Below, piece by piece: positions 52,643 to 61,822 of a stretch of 64,000 nt of DNA. Every line of letters starts with the position of its first letter. The stretch's first letter is position 1. The stretch comes from JAGVSZ01 sp035456405 (lineage in GTDB: Bacteria; Pseudomonadota; Gammaproteobacteria; Burkholderiales; SG8-39). The stretch spans positions 26,635 to 90,634 of the forward strand of contig DATIDG010000034.1 of assembly GCA_035456405.1 (NCBI GenBank). Direction: 5' to 3'. The notes below the pieces were generated by a model. That model searched no databases, was not told the origin of the DNA, and worked only from the letters and a program-made list of their open reading frames with translations. The position numbers were made by a program, and so were the translations under genes.

Positions 52643-53251
52643 CTATTCTAGCGAGGCCACGGCGGCATGGCGAAAACAACTCACCAGGTGATCGTTTGCC
52701 ATCCCTACTGCCTGCATGAAAGCGTAGCAAATTGTGGAGCCGACGAAGCGAAAACCTGCGCGCCGGAGGTCTTTTGACATGGTCACGGAGATCGGGGTGC
52801 TGGCCGGTACCTGATCTACGCGCCGCCAGCGGTTCCGGATGGGGCGGCCGTCCACGAACCGCCAAAGGAAGGAGTCCAGGCTGCCGTGCCGCTCGCGCAC
52901 GGCCAGCGCGGCCCGCGCGTTCTGGACCGCAGCGTCGACTTTCAGCCGGTTACGGACGATCCCAGGGTCGGCGAGGAGGGCGGCCACCTTCCGCGGGCTG
53001 TACCGGGCGATTCGTTCCGCATCGAAGCCGTCGAACGCACGCCGGTAGTTTGCGCGCTTGTTCAGGATCGTCGACCAGGACAGGCCGGCCTGGGCGCCCT
53101 CCAGGATGAGGAACTCGAGGAGCGTGCGGTCGTCGTGAACGGGCACGCCCCACTCCTCATCGTGGTAGCGGACGTAGATCTCGCTCCCGAGACACCAGGC
53201 GCAGCGCTTCAGCCCGTCCGGCCCTGCATCGGCCGGGCGCCGGTCCGGCAT
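52643..53251 (-). CDS. tag: DNA-3-methyladenine glycosylase I
   Basis: Base-excision repair enzyme that removes 3-methyladenine; 202 residues. Zinc-snap residues are CAWCL (Cys17), His30 in VRYHDEEWG, and the C-terminal His and Cys in NDHLVSCF. The HhH-like core LILEGAQAGLSWSTILNKRANYRRAFDGFD is typical of Tag. Start overlaps the gcdH stop (ATGA), so it is co-transcribed with acyl-CoA genes with no obvious functional link. Confidence 0.94.
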   Translation of the reverse strand: MPDRRPADAGPDGLKRCAWCLGSEIYVRYHDEEWGVPVHDDRTLLEFLILEGAQAGLSWSTILNKRANYRRAFDGFDAERIARYSPRKVAALLADPGIVRNRLKVDAAVQNARAALAVRERHGSLDSFLWRFVDGRPIRNRWRRVDQVPASTPISVTMSKDLRRAGFRFVGSTICYAFMQAVGMANDHLVSCFRHAAVASLE

Positions 53252-54453
53252 CAGGAGAACGCCTGGATCCCGGTCTGCGCCCGCCCCAGGATCAGGGCGT
53301 GGATGTCGTGGGTGCCCTCGTAGGTGTTCACCACTTCGAGGTTCACGAGGTGGCGTGCCACCCCGAACTCGTCCGAGATCCCGTTCCCGCCCAGCATGTC
53401 GCGTGCGAGGCGCGCCACGTCGAGCGCCTTCCCGCAGGAGTTGCGCTTCATGATCGAGGTGATCTCCACCGCGGCGGTGCCCTCGTCCTTCATCCGGCCG
53501 AGGCGCAGGCACCCCTGCAGGCCGAGCGTGATCTCGGTCTGCATGTCGGCGAGCTTCTTCTGGACGAGCTGGTTGGCGGCGAGCGGCCGGCCGAACTGCT
53601 TGCGGTCGAGCACGTACTGGCGTGCGCGGTGCCAGCAGTCCTCGGCGGCACCGAGCGCGCCCCAGGCGATCCCGTAGCGCGCGGAGTTGAGGCACGTGAA
53701 CGGGCCCTTGAGGCCGCGCACCTCGGGGAAAGCGTTCTCCTCCGGGCAGAAGACCTCGTCCATGACGACCTCGCCGGTGATCGAGGCGCGCAGGCCGACC
53801 TTGCCGTGGATCGCGGGCGCCGACAGGCCCTTCGCACCCTTGTCGAGCACGAAGCCGCGGATCTCGCCCGCATCGTCCTTCGCCCAGACGACGAACACGT
53901 CGGCGATCGGCGAGTTCGAGATCCACATTTTCGCGCCGGTCAGGCTGTACCCGCCGGGGACCTTCTTCGCCCGCGTCACCATGCTCCCGGGATCGGAGCC
54001 GTGGTTGGGCTCGGTGAGGCCGAAACAGCCGATCCACTCGCCCGTCGCCAGCTTCGGCAGGTACTTCTGGCGCAGCGCCGCCGTGCCGAACTCGTAGATG
54101 GGCACCATCACGAGCGAGCTCTGCACGCTCATCATCGACCGGTAGCCGGAGTCGACGCGCTCGACCTCCCGCGCGATCAGGCCGTACGGCACATAACCGA
54201 GGCCGGGCCCGCCGTACTCGGCAGGGATCGTGGGGCCGAGCAGGCCGAGCGCGCCCATCTCGCGGAAGATCGCCGGGTCGGTCTTCTCGTGGCGGAAGGC
54301 CTCGAGGATCCGCGGTGCCAGCCGCTCCTGGCAGTACGCGGCGGCCGCGTCGCGCACCATGCGCTCGTCCTCGGTGAGCTGGTCGTTCAGCAGCAGCGGG
54401 TCGTCCCAGACGAACTGGGCCTTGCCGACAGTGGCTTTGAGCGGGGCGTTCAT
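53251..54453 (-). CDS. gcdH: Glutaryl-CoA dehydrogenase (acyl-CoA dehydrogenase family)
   Basis: FAD enzyme that oxidises and decarboxylates glutaryl-CoA to crotonyl-CoA, a step of lysine, tryptophan and aromatic-acid breakdown. Start at 54453 (MNAPLKATV) gives 400 residues. GcdH marks: PTIPAEYGGPGLGYVPYGLIAREVERVDSGYRSMMSVQSSL (the Arg and Ser bind the glutaryl carboxylate), CFGLTEPNHGSDPGSM, and the catalytic Glu in VVNTYEGTHDIHALILGRAQTGIQAF. All features intact. Downstream of a 3-hydroxyacyl-CoA dehydrogenase gene by 22 bp. Confidence 0.94.
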   Translation of the reverse strand: MNAPLKATVGKAQFVWDDPLLLNDQLTEDERMVRDAAAAYCQERLAPRILEAFRHEKTDPAIFREMGALGLLGPTIPAEYGGPGLGYVPYGLIAREVERVDSGYRSMMSVQSSLVMVPIYEFGTAALRQKYLPKLATGEWIGCFGLTEPNHGSDPGSMVTRAKKVPGGYSLTGAKMWISNSPIADVFVVWAKDDAGEIRGFVLDKGAKGLSAPAIHGKVGLRASITGEVVMDEVFCPEENAFPEVRGLKGPFTCLNSARYGIAWGALGAAEDCWHRARQYVLDRKQFGRPLAANQLVQKKLADMQTEITLGLQGCLRLGRMKDEGTAAVEITSIMKRNSCGKALDVARLARDMLGGNGISDEFGVARHLVNLEVVNTYEGTHDIHALILGRAQTGIQAFS

Positions 54454-54475
54454 GCGGCGTCTCCGTGCGGGACGG

Positions 54476-55999
54476 TCAGTCTTCGGGCGTGAGCAATGAT
54501 AGTCCAAGCAGCGCCCGGCGCTTCAGCCACGGGCTGGGGCGGTAGCGCGGGTCGCCGTAGAACGATTGCAGGCGCTCCAGGACCTCCAGCACGCGCGCCG
54601 GGCCGATGGCGTCGCCCCACGCGAGCGGGCCCTTCGGGTAGCCGAGGCCGAGCGTCACGGCGAGGTCGAGGTCCTGCGGCGAGCAGATGCGCTGCTGCGC
54701 GATGTCGCAGCCGATATTCACGATGTGCGCCACGACGCGCTGCGCAACGAAGCCCGCGCTGTCGCGAATCACCGAGACGGGGACGCCGTCGCGGGCGAGG
54801 AGGGCGTGTGCCGCGTCACGCATCGCCAGTGCGGTCGCGGGCGTCGTCATCATCGTGCGGCGCTTCGCCAGCCCGAACAGGCAGTCGACCGCCACGGTGC
54901 GAGTCGGGTCGATCCGCTCCGCGACGGCCGCGCTCGTCGCGTCGAGCCCCAGTGGAGCGACGAGGCACAGCGAATCGGGTCCCGGCCTGTCGCCGTGGTC
55001 GGCATGGACGCCAAGCTTTGCAACGGCGGCCGCGAGCTGGTCGTGCAGTCCGTGGCGCGCAATCCAGACCTTCGGCACAGCCGCGTCGGGCACCGGCGCG
55101 ACGGGCCTCGGCTTTGCCTGGCCGTCGGCGTACTCGTAGAACCCGCGGTTGCCCGACTTGCGGCCGAGCAGCCCCGCGACCACGCGCTGCCCGGTAAGCG
55201 GCGAGGGCCGGTAGCGCGGCTCCTGGTAGTACTGGTCGTAGATCGACTCCATCACCGGGTGCGACACGTCGAGCCCGGTGAGGTCCATCAGCTCGAACGG
55301 GCCCATCCGGAAGCCCGCCTGATCGCGGAGGATCCGGTCGATCTCCCAGAATTCCGAGACGCCTTCGCGCAGGCACGCGAGGGCCTCGGTGCCGAATCCG
55401 CGGCCCGCATGGTTAACGATGAACCCGGGCGTGTCCTGGGCGCGCACCGGCGTGTGCCCCATGCGCCGCGCGAGCGCGGTGAGCGCGTCGCCGACCCACG
55501 GTGCCGTCAAGAGGCCGTCGACCACCTCGACGACCTTCATCAGCGGCACCGGGTTGAAGAAATGGAATCCGGCGACCCGCTCGGGTCGCTTGCACGCCGC
55601 GGCTATCGCGGTCACCTGTAATGACGACGTGTTGGTCGCCAGAACGCAATCGGGCGCGACGATGCCCTCGAGGTGCTGGAAGAGCTCGCGCTTCGCGTCG
55701 AGGTTCTCGGCGATCGCCTCGACCACGACCTGGCTGCCGGAGAGATGGCTGAGCACGTTTGCAATCTCAAGCAGCCCGGCGGCGCGCGTCGCCGCGTCGG
55801 CGGGCAGCCGGCCCTTCTCGACGAGCTTCGCGAGCGACCCGCTGACGTAGTCCCGCGCGTCGGGTGCGGCGTCGGCGCGCGTGTCGTAGAGCAGGACCCG
55901 GATGCCCGCCTGCGCGGCAATCTGCGCGATGCCGCGTCCCATCACGCCGGTCCCGACGATGCCGATGGCGAGATCCTGTCGCTGCGGGTCGAGGGCCAT
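54476..55999 (-). CDS. 3-hydroxyacyl-CoA dehydrogenase (PaaH/HbdA-like, two C-terminal domains)
   Basis: NAD-dependent oxidation of 3-hydroxyacyl-CoA; 507 residues. NAD motif GTGVMGRGIAQIAA (16-29), catalytic His in VAGFHFFNPVPLMKVVEVV, then the first C-terminal domain (TPGFIVNHAGRGFGTEALACL) and a second copy (about 410-500, DSAGFVAQRVVAHIVNIGCDIAQQRICSP), the layout of PaaH-type enzymes. Together with gcdH it supports a crotonyl-CoA to acetyl-CoA route; no thiolase or hydratase is present nearby. Confidence 0.9.
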   Translation of the reverse strand: MALDPQRQDLAIGIVGTGVMGRGIAQIAAQAGIRVLLYDTRADAAPDARDYVSGSLAKLVEKGRLPADAATRAAGLLEIANVLSHLSGSQVVVEAIAENLDAKRELFQHLEGIVAPDCVLATNTSSLQVTAIAAACKRPERVAGFHFFNPVPLMKVVEVVDGLLTAPWVGDALTALARRMGHTPVRAQDTPGFIVNHAGRGFGTEALACLREGVSEFWEIDRILRDQAGFRMGPFELMDLTGLDVSHPVMESIYDQYYQEPRYRPSPLTGQRVVAGLLGRKSGNRGFYEYADGQAKPRPVAPVPDAAVPKVWIARHGLHDQLAAAVAKLGVHADHGDRPGPDSLCLVAPLGLDATSAAVAERIDPTRTVAVDCLFGLAKRRTMMTTPATALAMRDAAHALLARDGVPVSVIRDSAGFVAQRVVAHIVNIGCDIAQQRICSPQDLDLAVTLGLGYPKGPLAWGDAIGPARVLEVLERLQSFYGDPRYRPSPWLKRRALLGLSLLTPED

Positions 56000-56205
56000 G
56001 CGCGGGCTTTGATGGTCGCGATTTGCCCGGCGATTGTAGCCCCGTGCACTGGCCGCGAGATTGACGCCTCTTAAGGTTTTGGGGCAATCTCTACTCGGAG
56101 TACGCGCCGGACGGGAGAGGCCGCCCGACGGCCCGGTGCGCCGCCTCGTGCGGCGCGTCCAGAACCGGCGCGGAAGTGGTAATTGCGTCCACAGGAGGGC
56201 GACCG

Positions 56206-56640
56206 ATGTACAAGCGCATACTCATGGCGTACAACGGCACGCGCGAGGGCAAGGCGGCGCTGCTCGCTTGCACGGAGATCACCGCGTTCGCGGAGGCCGA
56301 GACTCACTTGCTCGCGGTCGCGAGCATGCCGTCGAGCATGTTCCTCACCGAGGGGTTCCTGCCCGAGGAGCTCATCGAGGAGGAGAAGAAGCGCATGCAG
56401 GACGTCCTCAACGAGGGCCTCGCGACACTCAAGGAGCGCGGCTACTCGGTCCAGGGGCACCTCGCCGTCGGCGAGCCGGTCGAGGAGATCTGCCGGCTCG
56501 CGGCCGAGCTGAAGTGCAACCTGATCGTGGTCGGGCACAAACAGAAGCAGTCGTTCGCCGCGCGCTGGTGGCGCGGCTCGGTGGGGGCGACGCTCCTCGA
56601 CTACGCGCCCTGCAGCGTCCTCGTCGCGATGGGGTCCTGA
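56206..56640 (+). CDS. Universal stress protein (UspA family)
   Basis: Single-domain Usp; 144 residues, set by AGGAGG upstream of 56206. Strand 1 is RILMAYNGTREGKAALLAC, and the end has LIVVGHKQKQSFAARWWRGSVGATLLDYAPCSVLVA. The ATP-binding motif G-2x-G-9x-G(S/T) is incomplete (GH..., then RGSVG), so nucleotide binding is uncertain. Glu-rich helix at 45-70 (EELIEEEKKRMQDVL). Followed directly by the ruined ligase gene. Confidence 0.88.
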   Translation: MYKRILMAYNGTREGKAALLACTEITAFAEAETHLLAVASMPSSMFLTEGFLPEELIEEEKKRMQDVLNEGLATLKERGYSVQGHLAVGEPVEEICRLAAELKCNLIVVGHKQKQSFAARWWRGSVGATLLDYAPCSVLVAMGS

Positions 56641-57115
56641 GCGCGGACGTCGGGTTCGCGCGGCCGCCCGAGCCGCCGTTGTGGGTGGGGGAGCTTGCTG
56701 CGCGCTGGGCCGCGCGGCAGCCCGACGCGCCGGCGGTGATTGCGCCGGACGGCGCTGACCTACCTCGCACTTGCGCGCGCAGTAGACACCGCAGCCGGCA
56801 CGCTCGCGGGTCTCGGCGTGCGCGACGGAGACCGCGTCCTCATCGTCAACGAGAACTCCGCTGCGGCGCCCGTCCTCGCGCTCGCGACCACCCGAATCGC
56901 GGCCTGGCCGGTACTGGTGAACGCCCGGCTCTCCGCCCGGGAGATCGACGCCATCGCCGGGCACTGCACGACGCGGCGCACGCTCTTCCCGACGGCGGGA
57001 TGCGCATCGTGGCGCCCGACGGTCGCGAGCTGCCGCGGGACGATTACCCGCGCTGCCGGCGTCGGCGACGGGGAAGATGCTCAAGGCGAAGCTGCGCGAA
57101 CTCGCGCAGCGCTAG
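56637..57115 (+). pseudogene. Gutted acyl-CoA ligase gene (N-terminal, middle and C-terminal pieces only)
   Basis: Three pieces of an AMP-dependent acyl-CoA synthetase survive in the right order but in different frames. The N-terminal piece is WVGELAARWAARQPDAPAVIAPDG (to about 56750), then, after a frameshift, LTYLALARAVDTAAG up to LSAREIDAIAGHC (to about 56980). A middle piece reads GMRIVAPDGRELPRD (57000-57045), the region after motif A7. The C-terminal piece is LPASATGKMLKAKLRELAQR and a stop at 57115, with the ATGK lysine motif. About 350 residues are missing between them. The stretch 57116-57277 is without a gene. Confidence 0.75.
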
Positions 57116-57277
57116 GCACCTATACCGCCAAGAAAAGCAAGGCAGGCCCCAGAGGGGACAGAAAGAAACCAGAGTCTTGATTTCTCTGGAAGCTCTGTGC
57201 TCCTCTGTGGCCGCTTTGCGCTTTTCCCTTGGCCGGTTTTGGCATCTCGGCGGCAAGGCGGGTGCGCTAGGCGTTGC

Positions 57278-60200
57278 TCATTTCAACGAGAAATCCGCGC
57301 GCGTCGGCTTGCCCTTGTCCTTGACGCCATTGGCCGTCAGCTTTGACGCGACGATGAAGACGCGGTCGGCCGGGACCTTGCCTTCGGTCACCAGCCAGTC
57401 CTTGGCGGACTGCGCGCGAGCGTTGGCGAGCATGCGGAGGTCCTCCTCCGTGACCTGTGCGTGCGTGAGCATCAGGGTCTCCATCTCGGGCACCGGCAGG
57501 ACCTTCGCGAGACCGATGATGTTGCGCGGCTTCGGAAACTTTTCGTCGCCGTAGGCGCGGCGCAGATACTTCTCGTACTCCGCTTTCTCGACCGTCACCG
57601 CGTCGGCGGATGGCGGTGCCTTGCCCTCGCGCCGCAGGTCGTTGAACTTCTCCACCTTGACCTTGCGCTCGATCGACGCGTGCTTCAGTCCCTCGCGATC
57701 GGCCACGGGATCGATGCGGCCCGCGACGTCGAGCTTGAGCCCGGGACGCTCTGTCAGTGCTTTGGTGAGGTTCTTCAGCTTCCCGACGTCCTCGCCGTCG
57801 AGCGCCGCCGAGCCCGGGGCGAACTCGAGGTACGCCAGCTCCTCGCCGCCGCCGAACGCTGCGCCGAGCAGCGCGAACGGCGCGGTGACCGCCTTGACGA
57901 TGAGGTTGCCGATGACCTGGAAGACGATCCCGATGACGCTGAACTTCGGGTCGTCGAGCGATCCGGAGATCGGCAAGTTCACGTCGATCACGCCGTTGCG
58001 GTCCTTGAGCAGCGCGACGGCGAGCGTCACCGGTAGCTTCGTTGCGGTGGGGCTGTCGACCTTCTCGCCGAAGGTGAGCTGGTCGAGGTAGATGTTGTTC
58101 TCCGCCGCGAGCTTGCGGTTCTCGATGTGGTACTTCACGTTGACCGAGAGCTTGCCGCGCTCGATGCCGTAGCCAGCGTACTTGACGGAGTAGGGCGACA
58201 TCGGAGGCAGCTCGATGTCTCTCGCGCTCGCCTTGATGTCGAGGAAGAGATCGGTCGCGAGCGGGTTCACGCGCCCGAGGATCTCGACCGGCGCCGCGTT
58301 GTCGATCTTGGCGCGCAGCTCCACGTCGCCCGCCTTTTCGGGCGTGATCTCGGTCACTGCCCCGCCGACGCCGGTGAGGTTCGCACTGTAGTTCGGCTTG
58401 ATGAAGAAGTCGCTGAAGTTGACGTTGCCACCCTGCAGCGTGACCCGGCCGATGCGGATGTTCGCCGGCAGCGCTGCCATGGGCGCGGCGGGCGACGGCC
58501 TGGATGCTTCGGCGGCGGGTTTTGGCGCGGGTGAGGCGGGCTTCTCGGCCGGCGGCGGCTCGGGTTTCGCCGCGGACGCGTCGCCCGGCGACTTCCTGAG
58601 GTCCTGCAGGTTCAGCCGCCCTTCCGCAGAGAGGATGATGCGGGCGTAGAAGTCGGCGAGCGCGATCTCGTCGACCGCGACGTTCAGCGGCTCGAGGTTG
58701 AAGTCGATTGCGCCGAGCGACAGGGACTTCCAATTAAGGAGGTCCGTCGACGTCGGCTTGTCCACCGAGGCGAAGTCGGTGAGGCTGAAGTCCCCCTTGT
58801 AGGAGGCCTTGACCGTGCCGCCCGGTGGCATCGCGAACGATGCGTTGCCCCGGGCCGAGAGGGCACCGGAGGTAATGGCGAGGTTCACCTGGTCGTCGAT
58901 GTACCGCTGCGCCGGCGTGATGCCGATCGTCCGGGCATCGATTCGCAGGCTGCCCGACAACGGGTCGAGCGCGAGCGGCCCGCTCGCGGCGAGCGAGCCG
59001 GTCTTGTCGATCGTGGCCCGGAGACTGATGTTGCCGCGTTGGCCTTTGGCGGTCGAAAGCTTCTCGGCTTTCAGCTGGATCGGCGCGATGTTGACCTTGA
59101 GCGGCTCGCCTACGGCCAGATCCTCGAACGCCACCGACGCACGCTCGACTGAAAGCTGACCCAGGTCGATGCGCCAGGACGGCGACGCCTGCGTGGCGGC
59201 GGTAGGTGTGCGTTCGGGGTTCTCCGGGGCGCCCGCCTTCCCGGCCCGCGTGATGCGTTCCACGTTGAGCCTGCCGTCCTTCTCGCGGCGCAGAGTCGCC
59301 GCGGCCTCGCGCACGGCGATCTCGCCGAGGTACGCGGTCTGCGCAAGAAGGTCGGCCCCGGCGCCCTTGACCTCGATCGACGCGATGCGAACGAGAGGCT
59401 CTTTCTCGTTCGGCAGGCGCGCCCGCAGACTCTTCAGCTCCAGGGTCAGGTCCGTTACCTTGAGATCGTGCTTCTCGAGCGCCAGGTCGGAGGCCCACTT
59501 GAAGGCGACACCCAGGTCGAGCTGGCCGTCGTCGATCTCGAGGTCCGCCGCCTGCCTGACATAAGGCTGGTAGCGCTTGAGCGCCAGGCCGGCGATCTCC
59601 ACGCGTCCGTCGGCACCGGGTGGATCGGCCACCACGCCGGCGGCGAGCTTCACCATTTCGCCGGCGTCGGTACGCGCCTGGACCGCGACTTCATTCCGCT
59701 TGCCCTTCGCGTTGTCGAAATCCTTCGCTTCGAATTGGAGCTCGTCGATCGCGGTCTCGAATGCCGGGGTGGTCGTCTCATCGGTGAACCGCGCCTTTCC
59801 CGACCTCAGCGCAAGCAGTCCGACCTTGATTGGCAGCGCGACTGCCCCGGTTTCCTTTCGCGCCTCGCGCTGTCGCTCCGCGCCCGCGGCGGCGACGTCG
59901 GCGACCCGCTCGAGGTTGATCGAGCGCGACTTGTCGCGCCGCACGTGCACTTCCGGCACCTCGAGTTCGACACTCTTCAAGTCCACCGCCGGCGCGAGTG
60001 CGTTCACCTCGTTAATTTCCATGCCGAGGCGCTGCCAGGCAATCATCGGCCGGTCCTCGAGGTCGAGCACGTTCACCCGCTTCACCGCCGTCGCGCCGTG
60101 CACCTTGACCTGCGGCGACCTGCCGTCGGGCTGCTCGAATGCGACGACGAGTCGCGTGTCGAGCAGGGCCGACTTGACCTTGCCGCGCAGCTTGAAGGGT

Positions 60201-60946
60201 AGGTAGTCGACTAGGCGGGTGAGGTCGAAGTCGTCGAGATCGACGTTCAGAGCGGTGTGGCGTGTCTCGTGGAACGGTCGAGTCTCACCTTTCACCCCGA
60301 GCGGCGAACCATTGATGCGCGCGCCGAGCTCGGGAACGACCGTCACCTCGACGTGCGAGGGAAGGCTCGAGACGAACGGAATGCCGACGCGCAGATCCGC
60401 GATCTCGTGCTTTTCGTCCTCAGCGCGGTCGTCGACGTCGATCCGGCCGTCGACGAGCTGGATGTTGAACACCGCGAACTTCGGCGTTGGCCCGGCGCTC
60501 TTCGGCCGGGCAATGACCTCGTCGACGAGATCCTGGAAATTGTAGGTGCGGTCGTTGTTCCTGACGACGCGCAAGTGCGGCTTGGTGAGCCTGACGGCGT
60601 CGATCACCGGGGCGAGCCGGAAGATCGAGGTCCAGGCGGCGTTGACGTACAGCTCATCGAACGTGACGAAGAGCCCGTCTCCCGAGCGCTCGCGGACGGC
60701 GAAGCCGCGCACGGTAGCCGATGGCGCGAACGGGTTGACCCGCACCGACTCGACCGTCACCTGCCGGTGGAGCGCCTTGGAGAGCTCCTCCTCGAGCTTC
60801 CACTTCGCGATCGGCGGTACGACGAGAAAGCCAATAAGCGCGAACGCGACGACGAGCCCGACGATCCACCACAGGATCTTGCGGGCGCGCGGAGTCTTTG
60901 CGAACCCGGCGACGCGCTGGGCGGTAGAGGACACGACGGCTTGCAC
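57278..60946 (-). CDS. DUF748 (AsmA-like, outer-membrane biogenesis-type) protein
   Basis: Very long envelope protein; about 1222 residues if the GTG at 60946 is used (60934 is an alternative). One N-terminal membrane helix (about 24-44), then a periplasmic repetitive beta-rich region of the DUF748/AsmA type with many copies of strand-turn units such as ...VRGFAVRERS and VKVNIAPIQLKAEKLS. A Pro/Ala/Glu linker lies near residue 800. The last ~200 residues begin EFAPGSAALDGEDVGKLKNLTKAL, like an OmpA-type segment. AsmA-like proteins bridge the envelope and probably move lipids; the exact role of DUF748 is unknown. Confidence 0.85.
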   Translation of the reverse strand: MQAVVSSTAQRVAGFAKTPRARKILWWIVGLVVAFALIGFLVVPPIAKWKLEEELSKALHRQVTVESVRVNPFAPSATVRGFAVRERSGDGLFVTFDELYVNAAWTSIFRLAPVIDAVRLTKPHLRVVRNNDRTYNFQDLVDEVIARPKSAGPTPKFAVFNIQLVDGRIDVDDRAEDEKHEIADLRVGIPFVSSLPSHVEVTVVPELGARINGSPLGVKGETRPFHETRHTALNVDLDDFDLTRLVDYLPFKLRGKVKSALLDTRLVVAFEQPDGRSPQVKVHGATAVKRVNVLDLEDRPMIAWQRLGMEINEVNALAPAVDLKSVELEVPEVHVRRDKSRSINLERVADVAAAGAERQREARKETGAVALPIKVGLLALRSGKARFTDETTTPAFETAIDELQFEAKDFDNAKGKRNEVAVQARTDAGEMVKLAAGVVADPPGADGRVEIAGLALKRYQPYVRQAADLEIDDGQLDLGVAFKWASDLALEKHDLKVTDLTLELKSLRARLPNEKEPLVRIASIEVKGAGADLLAQTAYLGEIAVREAAATLRREKDGRLNVERITRAGKAGAPENPERTPTAATQASPSWRIDLGQLSVERASVAFEDLAVGEPLKVNIAPIQLKAEKLSTAKGQRGNISLRATIDKTGSLAASGPLALDPLSGSLRIDARTIGITPAQRYIDDQVNLAITSGALSARGNASFAMPPGGTVKASYKGDFSLTDFASVDKPTSTDLLNWKSLSLGAIDFNLEPLNVAVDEIALADFYARIILSAEGRLNLQDLRKSPGDASAAKPEPPPAEKPASPAPKPAAEASRPSPAAPMAALPANIRIGRVTLQGGNVNFSDFFIKPNYSANLTGVGGAVTEITPEKAGDVELRAKIDNAAPVEILGRVNPLATDLFLDIKASARDIELPPMSPYSVKYAGYGIERGKLSVNVKYHIENRKLAAENNIYLDQLTFGEKVDSPTATKLPVTLAVALLKDRNGVIDVNLPISGSLDDPKFSVIGIVFQVIGNLIVKAVTAPFALLGAAFGGGEELAYLEFAPGSAALDGEDVGKLKNLTKALTERPGLKLDVAGRIDPVADREGLKHASIERKVKVEKFNDLRREGKAPPSADAVTVEKAEYEKYLRRAYGDEKFPKPRNIIGLAKVLPVPEMETLMLTHAQVTEEDLRMLANARAQSAKDWLVTEGKVPADRVFIVASKLTANGVKDKGKPTRADFSLK

Positions 60947-61072
60947 GGTTCGGGTCCCGGGCACTGAGGAACTGCAGGCGTAAGAAGGACAGATTAGCAA
61001 GAACCGGTGGCAACTTCCAGCGCGGCTGTTCGGCGCCGATGCCGCGGCACGGGACGTGGCAAGATCGCCGTC

Positions 61073-61822
61073 GTGAGCTCTCGGGCGCGCATTGGCGGAA
61101 GTACGAAGCCGCGTTTTTCGCCGCGCGTCGTCCCGCTCGGCGACGGCGCGGTGATGGCGGAACTCGCGGACACGCTGGACCTCGATGCGAATGCGGCGGC
61201 CCGGCGCATCGCCGCACACGTGCGCAGGAACGCGCCCGAGTGGGTGGTGGACGTGGTCCCGGCAATCGTCACCGTGACGGTGCACTTCGCAGCCGCCACC
61301 GCAACCGACGCCTCCGCTCGTCGTAACGGAGCGACCCGGCTGCTCCTAGAGGCGATCGAGCGGGAATCCGGCGCTGAGGACGTGCCGCCGGGCCGGACGG
61401 TGGAGATTCCGGTCTGCTACGAGCCGCCGTACGCACCCGATCTCGACGAAGTCGCGTCGCTGACCGGGCTATCCGCTGCAGAGCTCGTGCGTGCCCACGT
61501 CGAGTCCTCGCACCGCGTGCTGATGATCGGCTTCGTGCCGGGCCAGCCGTACATCGGCGGGCTCGATGCGCGGCTCGCCGTGCCGCGCCGCGCGACGCCC
61601 CGTCCGCGACTGGAACGAGGCTCGGTCGCAATCGCCAACGCCCAGACCGCGATATACCCCTGCAGCACACCCGGCGGCTGGAGCGTCATCGGACGGACGC
61701 CGCTCGCGCTCTTCCTGCCGGACCGCGATCCGCCGAGCCTGCTCGAGCCAGGCGACGCGGTGGAGTTCGAGCCGATCTCGGGCGTCGAGTTCGAGCGGCT
61801 CGCCGAGGGCCGCAGGCGATGA
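61073..61822 (+). CDS. pxpB: 5-oxoprolinase subunit PxpB
   Basis: Subunit of the ATP-dependent 5-oxoprolinase PxpABC, which opens pyroglutamate to glutamate. GTG at 61073 gives 249 residues, close to normal. The N-terminus has PLGDGAVMAELAD, followed by PPGRTVEIPVCYEPPYAPDLDEVA, HRVLMIGFVPGQPYIGGLD and SVAIANAQTAIYPCSTPGGWSVIGRTP, all standard. ATG of pxpC overlaps the stop. Confidence 0.93.
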   Translation: MSSRARIGGSTKPRFSPRVVPLGDGAVMAELADTLDLDANAAARRIAAHVRRNAPEWVVDVVPAIVTVTVHFAAATATDASARRNGATRLLLEAIERESGAEDVPPGRTVEIPVCYEPPYAPDLDEVASLTGLSAAELVRAHVESSHRVLMIGFVPGQPYIGGLDARLAVPRRATPRPRLERGSVAIANAQTAIYPCSTPGGWSVIGRTPLALFLPDRDPPSLLEPGDAVEFEPISGVEFERLAEGRRR

